A stretch of 31,131 nucleotides of DNA from Clostridiaceae bacterium UBA6085 (GTDB lineage Bacteria; Bacillota; Clostridia; Clostridiales; Clostridiaceae). The notes under the pieces are model-generated. The model searched no databases. It saw nothing but the letters and a program-made list of their open reading frames with translations, and was not told the origin of the DNA. Below are positions 6,489 to 14,643 of this stretch, in pieces; the stretch's first letter is position 1; each line of letters starts with the position of its first letter. Position numbers and translations under genes: made by a program. The stretch is taken from contig DIXH01000030.1 in assembly GCA_002428605.1 (NCBI GenBank), forward strand, positions 1 to 31,131. Direction: 5' to 3'.

Positions 6489-7598
6489 ATGAAGGTCGAC
6501 ATCAAGTTCATCATAGCTCTCGCAGCTGTCTATTTGCTTTATGTCATTCAGGGCGGCTTCATATTCACTTCACTGCTGATCATATTCGCTTCAATGGGAG
6601 TGATGTCCCTTCTCATGACCATTGTGGCTGCAGCAAGCCTGAAGAGCGAGATGAAGGTCAAGAAGAAGCAGTTCACGTCTGGAGACAGGGGAGAGTTCTA
6701 TCTTACGGTTTCCAATGACAGCTATTTCTTCATGCCTTTCCTGAGGGCTTTTGCAGGAAAAGAGGAGCTTGATGTGAGGAGCGCAAGCCCCAGGGATGCA
6801 ACGCAGATCCCATTCAGGTATGATTTCAGGAAGAGAGGAATCTATGAGTTCAAGGACATTACACTTGAGATAAGGGATGCCTTCAACATAATATCGACAA
6901 GAAGGGTCTTTAAAAGGGAAGAGATAAGGGTATATCCGAAGCTTAAGAGCCTGAATCCAAGGGAGTATGTTCCCGGTTTCGGCACAATGGGCAGCTCCAG
7001 GACCGCCCTTTCGAAGGAAGACCACTACAGCCAGAGGGAGCTTCGCAGGTATTCCCCCGGAGACAGCCTGAGGAAGGTAAACTGGAAGGTCAGTGCCAAA
7101 TACGGAGAGATATTCGTTAAGATCGGTGAGAGCATGAGGAGCAGGGACCATATGCTTCTTCTTGACATGTCTGAAAGCGTGTACCAGCTTGATGATGACG
7201 GAAGCCACGAGGAGAACCTTGTGTCATATGCATTGTCAGTATCCAGGGACATCCTCAGGAGAGGTTACGAGCAGACCTTTGTGATCAACGGAAAAGAACG
7301 AAAGATATTTGAAATAAACAGCGTGAAGGACTTCGACGCACTCATGGAATACATGGTAGCGGCTGATTCCCACAACAGGAAGGAGCTCGGGACATTCCTC
7401 ACTGAAAGGACTGATGATTTTAGGGACAGAGGGAGCCTTCTGATCTTTACAGGATCACTCTCTAAGTCAGCAGCGATTAAGATAGCTGACCTTAAGTCAG
7501 GAAAGAACAGCGTTACTGTATTTACATTCGAGGTCAAGGACGGCGCCGGAATTGAAAATGCCGAGATCGGCACGGTGATCATAGGGGAGGAAGGCTAG
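6489..7598 (+). CDS. DUF58 domain protein with vWA-like MIDAS motif
   Basis: The 369-residue product has two hydrophobic segments at about 6-22 and 24-50, then a cytoplasmic region. The DUF58 hallmark follows at about 182-205 (RELRRYSPGD then VNWKVSAKYGE). A metal-ion-dependent adhesion site of the form DxSxS is visible at 226-230 (DMSES), within a vWA-like fold. DUF58 proteins are the usual partners of MoxR ATPases, and the pair often precedes a transglutaminase-like membrane protein, exactly as here. The gene starts four bases after the MoxR stop, with AAGG and GAGAG just before the ATG, and its stop directly abuts the next ATG. The molecular task of these modules is not established in Clostridia; an envelope or protein-complex assembly role is inferred from the family. 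Confidence 0.9.
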   Translation: MKVDIKFIIALAAVYLLYVIQGGFIFTSLLIIFASMGVMSLLMTIVAAASLKSEMKVKKKQFTSGDRGEFYLTVSNDSYFFMPFLRAFAGKEELDVRSASPRDATQIPFRYDFRKRGIYEFKDITLEIRDAFNIISTRRVFKREEIRVYPKLKSLNPREYVPGFGTMGSSRTALSKEDHYSQRELRRYSPGDSLRKVNWKVSAKYGEIFVKIGESMRSRDHMLLLDMSESVYQLDDDGSHEENLVSYALSVSRDILRRGYEQTFVINGKERKIFEINSVKDFDALMEYMVAADSHNRKELGTFLTERTDDFRDRGSLLIFTGSLSKSAAIKIADLKSGKNSVTVFTFEVKDGAGIENAEIGTVIIGEEG

Positions 7599-9794
7599 AT
7601 GGATTTCTTCAAGAGCAGGATACTTCAGAACCTCCTCATATTCCTGAACATGACGGTTTTCGCGGCTGTGGTCGTCAGGGCCTATCATATCAGGGAGCTT
7701 AGTGTAGCCCTGGTGATTTTGATGGCATTGCTTCCTGTCATAATGACTGCTATCCTGTCTGTTGCCATCAGGGAGAAGTATCAAAGAGCAAGATGGGCAA
7801 TAATCGGCGCGGTCCTCGTTGCCGTGAATTATGCAATGTGGAGATATACCGGCGAGAGCACCCTCGGAGATTCGCTGGCGGATGTCAATCATGCGCTTAC
7901 CTTCGGACAGGAGGTAACAGTCGAGATGTTCATGCCTCTCCTGAGGATGCTCATCATGGGCGGAAGCTTTCTGCTTGCAGTCACTGTTACCATATTTCCA
8001 TACAACCTGATCATCGTTGATACCGGGCTTATCTTCTTCCTCTGGGCAGTGGACTACTACAATCAGGCAGCAGATTACGTTAAGATGTTTGTGCCCGTAT
8101 GGGTCCTCTCAATCCTGATATACAGGGGGACTTTCCTGGACGAGACAGCTAAGAGCATCAAGGTCAACAAGAAGGCAAGGCTGTTCCAGATACTGGCCAT
8201 ATCACTTGTTGTCGCTACAGGCATGTCCTTCGTTGACCTTGACAGAAAGGGACTTTACACAGACAGGATATGGACTTATTTCAACAATATGCTGGTGCCC
8301 ACATTGTATATCAACGGGCAGGAGATCGAGAACCCGTTCACCATTGCCTCATCAGGGTACAATGACTCAGATACCAAGCTGGGCGGAGATGTATCAATAG
8401 ACGAAAAGGAAGCCCTCAGGGCAAAAGGGGACAACCCCGTTTACCTGAGAGGTTCTGTCAAGTCAAGGTATACAGGTTCCTCCTGGCTGGTCGATGAGAT
8501 GGGATATACTGCAGGAGGAAGGGTAGAGGACTACAGGCTCTTAGTCCTGAATGCTGTAACCGCAAGTTATGCCGAGGCAATGAAGAAGATAGAGGTCTAT
8601 CCACTTTCGGACATGACTTCGACTCTCTTCAACACTCTTAATACAAGGGAAGTCTATTTCAACAACAGCATCCAGAGGGTCTTCTATAACGGAGACTTCC
8701 AGATTTTCACGGCAAACAAGGAGAGCTCCGAAAGCTATACCGTAGAATACTACTATGAGCCTGTAGTAAGGCAGGAACTTATTTCAAGGGATTTCGGACC
8801 TTCTGTGAGAAGCAGGAATTTGAGATATCTTGAGCTTCCATCCCAATATTCAAGGATGGAAAGGGTCAGGAACCTTTCTTTGGATATTACAAGAGGAAAA
8901 GTCACAAACTATGAGAAGGCACTGGCCCTGACTGAATACCTCAAGGCTAACTATAGCTACTCACTTACTCCGGGAACCTACGATCCAGGCACTGACTTCG
9001 TGGAGGAGTTCCTGTTCGGCGAGACAGGCGGCTACTGCGTACACTTTGCATCTGCTCTTGCAATCATGCTCAGGATGAATGGAATTCCGTCAAGATATGT
9101 TGAAGGCTTCAAGATAAGCGGTGAAAAGGCATCTGATGGATCTTACGTCATAAGGAACAGCGATGCTCATGCATGGACCGAGGTCCTCATTGATGAGGAC
9201 AGGGACCTCTGGATGACGTTTGACGCTACAGGTACGGCCAGGGAGCAGGCAGAGATCGAAGAACCGGGTGAAGGTCCTGTGGACCCTGCAGAACCAGGCG
9301 AGGAAAATCCGGGTGAAGGGCCCGTTTCCCCTACTACTCCTGGAGGAAGACCGGAAGTAGATCCTGAAGAGCCGATTCCGGGACCGATACCGGTCAAGGA
9401 GACCTTTGGAAGCATTATTGCAAGGATCTTCTCGTATGCTGCAGCAGCCATGGCAATAATACTGGCTCTGTTGGTCCTGAGGAAGCTGATACTCGTTGAG
9501 ATCGCAATGAGGTCCAAATCACTTAAAAGATACTTCTCGCTTATCAACAGTGTCCTGGAGGAAGCCTATGAGGTCAGGAAGAAAGGTGAAACAGACCTTG
9601 AATTCGCTAACCGGCTTCATGACAGCGGTATAAAGGAAAGATATCTGAAACTGGTAGGTGAAGCGTACAAGGAAGTCTATGGAGGAACCGAAGGGGATTT
9701 CCCTGAAAGGCGAGAGCTATACAGGGACATATCAAGAAGGGCAATGAGGCTGAGAGGCCTGCCGAAGCATATATTGAGGCGGTATGTAATCTAG
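7599..9794 (+). CDS. Transglutaminase-like membrane protein (TgpA type)
   Basis: This is a 731-residue polytopic protein. Several membrane segments lie within residues 10-212. A large extracytoplasmic region (213-600) holds a transglutaminase/papain-like core whose triad is readable: C480 in GGYCVHFA, H524 in DAHAWTEV and D542 in MTFDATG. A Pro/Gly/Glu-rich linker (550-600, repeats of the EPGEGPV type) precedes a final membrane helix at 607-632. The cytoplasmic tail, with Arg-rich helices, resembles the C-terminal DUF4129-like region of this family. It is the last gene of the MoxR-DUF58 operon, starting on the base after the DUF58 stop, with GGGGAGGAAGG as ribosome binding site. Likely it acts on peptides or proteins at the outer face of the membrane; the substrate is unknown. 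Confidence 0.9.
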   Translation: MDFFKSRILQNLLIFLNMTVFAAVVVRAYHIRELSVALVILMALLPVIMTAILSVAIREKYQRARWAIIGAVLVAVNYAMWRYTGESTLGDSLADVNHALTFGQEVTVEMFMPLLRMLIMGGSFLLAVTVTIFPYNLIIVDTGLIFFLWAVDYYNQAADYVKMFVPVWVLSILIYRGTFLDETAKSIKVNKKARLFQILAISLVVATGMSFVDLDRKGLYTDRIWTYFNNMLVPTLYINGQEIENPFTIASSGYNDSDTKLGGDVSIDEKEALRAKGDNPVYLRGSVKSRYTGSSWLVDEMGYTAGGRVEDYRLLVLNAVTASYAEAMKKIEVYPLSDMTSTLFNTLNTREVYFNNSIQRVFYNGDFQIFTANKESSESYTVEYYYEPVVRQELISRDFGPSVRSRNLRYLELPSQYSRMERVRNLSLDITRGKVTNYEKALALTEYLKANYSYSLTPGTYDPGTDFVEEFLFGETGGYCVHFASALAIMLRMNGIPSRYVEGFKISGEKASDGSYVIRNSDAHAWTEVLIDEDRDLWMTFDATGTAREQAEIEEPGEGPVDPAEPGEENPGEGPVSPTTPGGRPEVDPEEPIPGPIPVKETFGSIIARIFSYAAAAMAIILALLVLRKLILVEIAMRSKSLKRYFSLINSVLEEAYEVRKKGETDLEFANRLHDSGIKERYLKLVGEAYKEVYGGTEGDFPERRELYRDISRRAMRLRGLPKHILRRYVI

Positions 9795-9840
9795 CACTGG
9801 AATGACTTAAAAGTCGAATTAAACTGAATAGGCAGCTTGC

Positions 9841-9878
9841 AAAGCCCGAAAATGCATTCAGCGTCATTTTCGGGCTTT
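9841..9878 (+). terminator. Intrinsic terminator after the MoxR/DUF58/transglutaminase operon
   Basis: AAAGCCCGAAAATG (9841-9854) and its exact complement (9865-9878) form a 14-bp stem with a 10-base loop. The A-rich foot and the T-rich end of the stem fit an intrinsic terminator that works towards the right, 46 bases after the transglutaminase stop, and possibly also for the convergent lipoprotein gene. Confidence 0.8.
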
Positions 9879-9975
9879 CTGCAGGATGAGACACAATTGT
9901 CGATGATTAAATGCGAAAGGATGAAAAATGCCATGTATTGGATACATGTGTAAAGTTTTTGAAGCCATTATTATC

Positions 9976-10866
9976 TTAGGGCATTGCAATATCCTTCCAT
10001 AAGGTGACATCACATTGGTCATGTCTCTTGTCTCCGGTGGTTACTATCGTTCCATCTTCCCTGAGCCCGATCGTATGGTACCAGCCACATGAAACGGCAA
10101 CTATTCCTGTCCACTCTGACACCTCGCACTGCCTGAAAGTATTGTCACCTATGGCTATTACTGTACCGTCCTTTTTGAGACCTACAATATGGTAGCGTCC
10201 GCCGGTCACAGCAGCAATATCAGTCCATTCCCTGATCTCTTGCATGGAATCAGTGGATTCGCCATGATACACGACCGTACCATCATTGTTCAATATGATT
10301 GCGCCTGAACTGAATATAATATCTGCTATTTTCTTTATTGCCGGATCATCAGGCCGGTAATACTCTTCACAGCCAGCTCCGGATCCAATATAGGTTCCGT
10401 TCCTATTCAGGCCTACAGCGGTGTAGGCGTTTGCATCTATAGATTCGATATCTTTCCAATTTGCACACTCGTTGACGTCATATCCATCATTTCCAGCAAA
10501 CGCGACAGATCCATCGGTTCTGAGTCCGATGGAAAAGTTGAAGCCTGTAGCTATTTCAATGATATCGGTCCACCCAGACACTTCACACTGGCCATAGGCA
10601 TTGTTGCCTGCAGCCACAACTGTCCCGTCGCTTTTAAGACCCAGGATATGGTTGTCATCCGAACTGACTGAAACTATATGTCTCCATGATGACACATCCT
10701 CCTGTCTGTAGTTCCTGTAGCCTGCTATAAGCACTTTTCCATCCTCGGTTACAGCCGCAGTATGGTAATAATCGCCCGATATTGTATTTCTGTCTGCACT
10801 TAAGGGCTTTGAACATCCTGTAAGAAGCATCAGGAAGACAGCGAGCATGTATACATACCTGTTCAT
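9976..10866 (-). CDS. RCC1-repeat lipoprotein
   Basis: The 296-residue product begins with a lipoprotein signal peptide: MNRYVYM, a hydrophobic stretch, and lipobox LLTGC with lipidated C18. The remainder is about six beta-propeller repeats of RCC1 type, each near 40-45 residues. The recurring pattern is W-x-D-I, then HxxGL, then a DGTV turn and AxGDN-type strand, followed by QCEVS-W. This predicts a surface-anchored propeller, probably for protein or ligand binding; the partner is unknown. The ATG lacks a well-placed ribosome binding site (nearest GGAGG is 14 bases away) and lies two bases after the stop of a short leader frame with an excellent site. The gene is convergent with the transglutaminase operon. 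Confidence 0.85.
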   Translation of the reverse strand: MNRYVYMLAVFLMLLTGCSKPLSADRNTISGDYYHTAAVTEDGKVLIAGYRNYRQEDVSSWRHIVSVSSDDNHILGLKSDGTVVAAGNNAYGQCEVSGWTDIIEIATGFNFSIGLRTDGSVAFAGNDGYDVNECANWKDIESIDANAYTAVGLNRNGTYIGSGAGCEEYYRPDDPAIKKIADIIFSSGAIILNNDGTVVYHGESTDSMQEIREWTDIAAVTGGRYHIVGLKKDGTVIAIGDNTFRQCEVSEWTGIVAVSCGWYHTIGLREDGTIVTTGDKRHDQCDVTLWKDIAMP

Positions 10867-10868
10867 GA

Positions 10869-10910
10869 TCAGGGCGTAGGCCTCCGCATTTTAGCGGGAT
10901 GCAGCGCCAT
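10869..10910 (-). CDS. Putative 13-residue leader peptide before the RCC1 lipoprotein
   Basis: On the minus strand a strong ribosome binding site (CTGGAGGTGA, 10920-10911) is followed directly by an ATG that opens MALHPAKMRRPTP and stops with TGA at 10871-10869. The lipoprotein ATG follows after two bases (TGATCATG). The arrangement suggests translation re-initiation from leader to lipoprotein. It is the second such case in this window, after the VanW gene. The leader is in another frame than the lipoprotein, so it is not an N-terminal extension. Confidence 0.45.
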   Translation of the reverse strand: MALHPAKMRRPTP

Positions 10911-11333
10911 TCACCTCCAGTTTTTTATTTGTTAAACAAATCCTCGACTTCAGGTGGATTTTTTTGCAAAATGCTCAATCAATAGCTTTGAAAGGAGCTT
11001 TGACGCTGAATTTTCAGTTCACTTAGCTATCTGAGTACATGGTAGCAAATGCATTTATCAGCAATATGAACCTTGGGTAAACATAGCATAAACCCCTAAA
11101 AGGCAGTCTGAGAAAGGCGAGTTGCGCAGTCGATCCGGGAGACTAAATGAGCTCTGAAATGATCATGGCAACAATAGTGGAGGCTTCATGGCAGAGCTTT
11201 TCTTAATGCAAATTACAATGGGGCAGAAGGAAATACTGAGACCATGGAGTGTTTTTCAAGTAAAATGCGGGGCATATCCCTCAGGTATATGATATAATTT
11301 TTCTGACCATTAAATGCAAGGGGTGAATTCACC
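10911..11333. other. Long intergenic region with a possible structured RNA at 11105-11203
   Basis: No convincing gene lies between the lipoprotein leader and the Cof phosphatase. Two stem candidates are visible: AGTCT (11105-11109) with AGACT (11140-11144), enclosing a small GCG/CGC pairing; and AGCTCTG (11150-11156) with CAGAGCT (11192-11198), the latter running into TTTTCTT. That order, a folded element followed by a hairpin with a T-rich tail, resembles an attenuator or terminator. I could not match it to a known riboswitch. A TATAAT-like box (11293-11298) further on may be the promoter of the Cof gene. Confidence 0.35.
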
Positions 11334-11345
11334 ATAAAATATAAG

Positions 11346-12176
11346 ATGATTTGTACGGATCTCGACGGGACTCTTTTGCAGAGCAACCAGGAGATTTCGG
11401 ACATGGATAAGGAAGCAATCAGAAAAGCGAAGGAGAAGGGAGTCATAGTAGTCCTAGCCACAGGCAGGATGCACCTCTCCGCAAGGCTGTATGCAGAGCA
11501 GCTTGACATTTGGGATCCCATAATCTCTTCAAACGGATCCTATGTCACGGAAAGGGAGGGCGACAAGGTGTTCTTCGAGTCCAATCTTAAGAGGGAGGAC
11601 CTGAGGTATATTATCGATACGCTTAAGGAATATGACGTGGAGCCGAACTTCTACAACAGGGGTACGATGTACGTCAATGAAGTCAGGGATTTTGTGAAGA
11701 GGTACGAGGCACTTCAGAAGGTTCTTCCCAGGGACAAGAACATAACCATAAGGTACATCAACGACTCCTATACCTATGATGACCTTATAAGTGAAGACGG
11801 GGACAGGATACAGAAGGGGATATGTTTCCCTCAACTCGATCTCATCGAGCCAATAAAGAAGAGAATGAGGGAGAACGAGAGGATAAAGATAGTATCATCA
11901 GGAAACAACATCGAGTTCACAGCCATGGATGCTGACAAGGGTCTGGCTGCACTGAGGCTTGCGAAGCATTTCGGGATAAGCAGTGAAGAGATGATCTGCA
12001 TTGGCGACAGCGAGAATGACCTTTCGATGCTGTCAGTCGCAGGGATGCCTGTAGCCATGGGCAATGCCATTGACGAAGTGAAGTCAATGGCAAGGTTCGT
12101 TACCTGCGACAACAACAATAACGGCGTAGCAAGGATGATAGGAAGGTTCATCCTGGGGGAGGATGTGGAATGCTGA
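11346..12176 (+). CDS. Cof-type HAD-IIB phosphatase
   Basis: This is a HAD superfamily hydrolase with a type IIB cap, usual length 276 residues from the first ATG. Motif I is CTDLDGTLL with the nucleophile D6 (and D8), motif II a Thr/Ser after VVLATGR, and motif III/IV the late IGDSENDLSML. Family members dephosphorylate sugar phosphates, flavin or pyridoxal phosphates; the substrate here is unknown. The start is odd: the ATG at 11346 has no ribosome binding site, whereas AAGGGGTG (11318-11325) is ideally placed for an in-frame ATA at 11334, which would give the N-terminus (M)KYKMICTDLDGT typical of the family. The gene overlaps trmL by seven bases and is likely co-transcribed with it. Confidence 0.9.
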   Translation: MICTDLDGTLLQSNQEISDMDKEAIRKAKEKGVIVVLATGRMHLSARLYAEQLDIWDPIISSNGSYVTEREGDKVFFESNLKREDLRYIIDTLKEYDVEPNFYNRGTMYVNEVRDFVKRYEALQKVLPRDKNITIRYINDSYTYDDLISEDGDRIQKGICFPQLDLIEPIKKRMRENERIKIVSSGNNIEFTAMDADKGLAALRLAKHFGISSEEMICIGDSENDLSMLSVAGMPVAMGNAIDEVKSMARFVTCDNNNNGVARMIGRFILGEDVEC

Positions 12177-12634
12177 ATGTAGTCCTGTTCAATCCCGAAA
12201 TACCACAGAATACCGGTAACATCGGAAGGACGTGCGTCCTGACCGATTCGAGGCTGCACATAATCAGACCGACGGGATTTGAGATCACAGACAAGAATGT
12301 CCGGAGAGCTGGACTTGACTATTGGCCATTCCTTGAGCTTCATATGTATGACAGCTTCGAGGAGCTCATGGAAAATTACCAGGATGCAAGGTTCTTCTTT
12401 TCCACCACAAAGGGCTCGGTGCCTTATACCGAGGTGGAGTACAGGGATGAGGACTTCATCGTATTCGGAAGGGAATCCAGCGGACTCCCTGACAGCATAA
12501 GGGATGGAGGCTACGGTACAAACATCAGGGTCCCCATGATAGAAAGCACCACAAGAAGCCTTAACCTTTCCAACACAGTGGCAATCGTGGTTTACGAGGC
12601 CAAAAGGCAGACTGGATTCAAGGGAATGAAATAA
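12170..12634 (+). CDS. trmL: tRNA (cytidine(34)-2'-O)-methyltransferase TrmL
   Basis: This 154-residue SPOUT-class methyltransferase transfers a methyl group from S-adenosylmethionine to the ribose of the wobble base (C34/cmnm5U34) in leucine tRNAs. The length is standard for TrmL (older name YibK/CspR). The start shows the family signature NPEIPQNTGNIGRTC (9-23). The knot motifs FGRESSGLP (about 106-114) and IPMIES/TRSLNLSNTVAIV-type residues near the C-terminus form the cofactor site. GGAGG lies about seven bases before the ATG, inside the end of the Cof gene, and the two frames overlap by seven bases. A strong terminator follows. Confidence 0.92.
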   Translation: MLNVVLFNPEIPQNTGNIGRTCVLTDSRLHIIRPTGFEITDKNVRRAGLDYWPFLELHMYDSFEELMENYQDARFFFSTTKGSVPYTEVEYRDEDFIVFGRESSGLPDSIRDGGYGTNIRVPMIESTTRSLNLSNTVAIVVYEAKRQTGFKGMK

Positions 12635-12659
12635 ATATCTGAATAAATTCTTAATTTTT

Positions 12660-12690
12660 GCAGGCCGGCCATTTACCGGCCTGCTTTGTT
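12660..12690 (+). terminator. Intrinsic terminator after trmL
   Basis: GCAGGCCGG (12660-12668) pairs with CCGGCCTGC (12676-12684) around a 7-base loop and is followed by TTTGTT. The stem is GC-rich and has an upstream TTTTT, so it may work in both directions. Confidence 0.85.
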
Positions 12691-12746
12691 GTATATAATT
12701 TGAGCATCAAAGCTTTTGCATGAGCTTAAGCGCAACCGGAGGGTAT

Positions 12747-13579
12747 ATGGAAAAGATCAAGATAGTGACAGACAGCACTGCTGACCTTACAAAAGCACTC
12801 ATTGAGGAATACGACATTGAAGTGGTGCCTCTTACCGTGCACATAGGAGAAGAATCATTCAGGGACGGCTCCCTTACACTTGATGAATTCTTTGACAGGA
12901 TGAAGAAGTCAGCTTCATTCCTACAACCAGCCAGGTAAACCCACAGGATTTCCATGATGTCTACAAGAAATACCTCGCTGAAGGATACAAGATATTATCC
13001 ATACATATTTCCTCGGCACTTTCAGGCACCGGTCAGTCAGCTCAGATAGCGAAGGACATGCTGGAGTCGGAAGACATAGTGATAATCGACACGATGAATG
13101 TATCGGCAGGAATCATGCTGTCTCTGATAGAAGCAGGCAAGATGGTCAAGGCCGGAAAGAGCCTCAAGGAGATAGAAGCTGAGGTCAGGAGCCATAAGGA
13201 CAGGATAAAGGTCCTTGCGTCATTTGATACTCTCGAGAACCTGGTCAGGGGCGGAAGGCTTTCAAAGGCTGCTGGCGCTGTAGGCGGGATACTTGGAATT
13301 AAGCCCATACTTACAGTCAAGGATGGCAGACTTGAGATGAAGGATAAGGTGAGGGGAACCAAGAAGGCTTTGAAGGCGCTTACTGACTTTGCCGAAGCAG
13401 CAAAGGTGAAGCCTGGCACCGAGGTCATTCTTATACATGCCAAGGCAGACGAAATTGTGAATCCTGTTAAGGCAATATTCGACTCAAAGGGAGTAAGCTG
13501 TATCATAGTTCCTGTCGGAACTGTAATAGCTACCCATGGCGGTCCGGGCTTCGCAGGAGTTTTCTATCTGGAAGCATAG
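12747..13579 (+). pseudogene. DegV/FakB family fatty-acid-binding protein, interrupted by a frameshift
   Basis: DegV proteins bind a fatty acid and present it to the kinase FakA. The N-terminal part (KIVTDSTADLTKAL, ATG at 12747 after GGAGGG) reads until TAA at 12936. The remainder continues in another frame as TTSQVNPQDF, then SSALSGTGQSAQ, LVRGGRLSKAAGAVGG, and the C-terminal THGGPGFAG ending at 13579. The frames join at about 12918-12926, where TTCCTACA would read correctly as TTCCCTACA. One missing C therefore explains the break. Together the parts give about 277 residues, the normal DegV length, with all other signatures intact. Either the gene is freshly inactivated or there is a sequencing error in a short C run. 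No fakA is in the window. Confidence 0.85.
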
Positions 13580-13589
13580 TCAGATCATC

Positions 13590-13612
13590 GGCACCAAAAA
13601 GGTGCCTTTTTT
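13590..13612 (+). terminator. Intrinsic terminator after the DegV gene
   Basis: GGCACC (13590-13595), loop AAAAA, and GGTGCC (13601-13606) are followed by six T residues: a textbook intrinsic terminator ten bases after the DegV stop. Confidence 0.9.
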
Positions 13613-13643
13613 CATGCTGTAAAATTAAATTTGATAAAATCTA

Positions 13644-13672
13644 TTTTCAATATCGGGAAAAGGTTGTATAAT
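13644..13672 (+). promoter_or_regulatory. Candidate promoter of trxB
   Basis: TATAAT (13667-13672) is a perfect -10 box. TTTTCA (13644-13649), 17 bases upstream, is a four-of-six match to the -35 consensus. The element sits between the DegV terminator and the trxB ribosome binding site, so it is the expected promoter of the trxB-thioredoxin pair. Confidence 0.55.
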
Positions 13673-13719
13673 AATCTTAGATTTGGGTTCAAAATACTCA
13701 GTATAAACTGGAGGTAAAC

Positions 13720-14643
13720 ATGGCGCATATTTACGATACGATCATTCTTGGCGGAGGTCCTGCAGGACTTTCTGCTGCGCTCTATGCAGGCAGGGGAAAG
13801 CTTGACACTCTTCTTATCGAGAAGGGATCATATGGCGGACAGGTTGCTACAACCTATGAAGTAGACAATTATCCGGGAGCCGACATCGGCATTACAGGTC
13901 CGGAGCTTTCTGACAAGATGAGGAAGCAGGCTGAGGCATTCGGTACGAAGTTCATGAAGACCGAGGTGCTTTCAGTAGACCTTACCGGAAAGATAAAGAA
14001 GGTAGTCACAAAGACCGGAGAGATAGAGGGTAAGACAGTAATAATCGCTACCGGAGCTACACCAAGGACCATCGGGTTCAAGGGTGAGGATGAACTCAGA
14101 GGAAGAGGGGTATCCTATTGTGCCACCTGTGACGCTGACTTCTTCACTGACCTTGAGATTGCAGTAATCGGCGGCGGAGATTCAGCCATACAGGAGGCAC
14201 TCTACCTCACGAAGTTCGGCAGCAAGGTCACGATAATACACAGAAGGCAGGGCTTCAGGGCTGCCCAGTACCTTGTTGACAAGGCAAGGGCAAACGAAAA
14301 GATAGAATTCCTGCTGGATACAGTAGTTGAGGAAGCCCATGAGGCCGGCGGAGTACTTTCAGGACTTAAGGTCAAGAATGTGCTTACCGGTGAGGTCTCG
14401 GATTTCAAGGTCGACGGAGTGTTCGTGTTCGTCGGATATGAGCCCATATCGGCACTGTTCAAGGGACAGGTCGATATGAACACATTTGGCGAGATCAGGA
14501 CCGATGCATACATGAGGACAAACCTTCCCGGTGTTTTCGCAGCAGGCGACATCAGGGAAACTACGATCAGGCAGGTAATAACAGCCGCAGCCGATGGTGC
14601 TGTTGCAGCGGTATCCTGCGAGAAGTATCTGGAGGAAGAATAA
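13720..14643 (+). CDS. trxB: Thioredoxin-disulfide reductase TrxB
   Basis: This 307-residue flavoenzyme reduces thioredoxin with NADPH. The FAD-binding motif GGGPAGLSAA is at 11-20, the redox-active CATC at 134-137, and the NAD(P)H Rossmann motif GGGDSA at 151-156. HRRQGFR at 174-180 matches the HRRxxxR pattern that marks NADPH use in this family, and the second FAD motif AAGDIR is near the C-terminus. Length is standard for low-molecular-weight bacterial TrxB. GGAGG stands five bases before the ATG. The stop TAA shares its last base with the ATG of the following thioredoxin-like gene, so the two are made together and the neighbour is the likely substrate. Confidence 0.95.
   Translation: MAHIYDTIILGGGPAGLSAALYAGRGKLDTLLIEKGSYGGQVATTYEVDNYPGADIGITGPELSDKMRKQAEAFGTKFMKTEVLSVDLTGKIKKVVTKTGEIEGKTVIIATGATPRTIGFKGEDELRGRGVSYCATCDADFFTDLEIAVIGGGDSAIQEALYLTKFGSKVTIIHRRQGFRAAQYLVDKARANEKIEFLLDTVVEEAHEAGGVLSGLKVKNVLTGEVSDFKVDGVFVFVGYEPISALFKGQVDMNTFGEIRTDAYMRTNLPGVFAAGDIRETTIRQVITAAADGAVAAVSCEKYLEEE

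Noticed and set aside
6591..7208. Long antisense ORFs opposite well-supported genes (also 19312-20007 and 22022-22606)
   Set aside because: They mirror coding bias of the sense genes, lack ribosome binding sites and encode low-complexity or implausible proteins.
12720..13579. Two separate DegV-like genes
   Set aside because: The two frames are complementary parts of one DegV protein and join within about ten bases; the second part has no start signal of its own at the junction.
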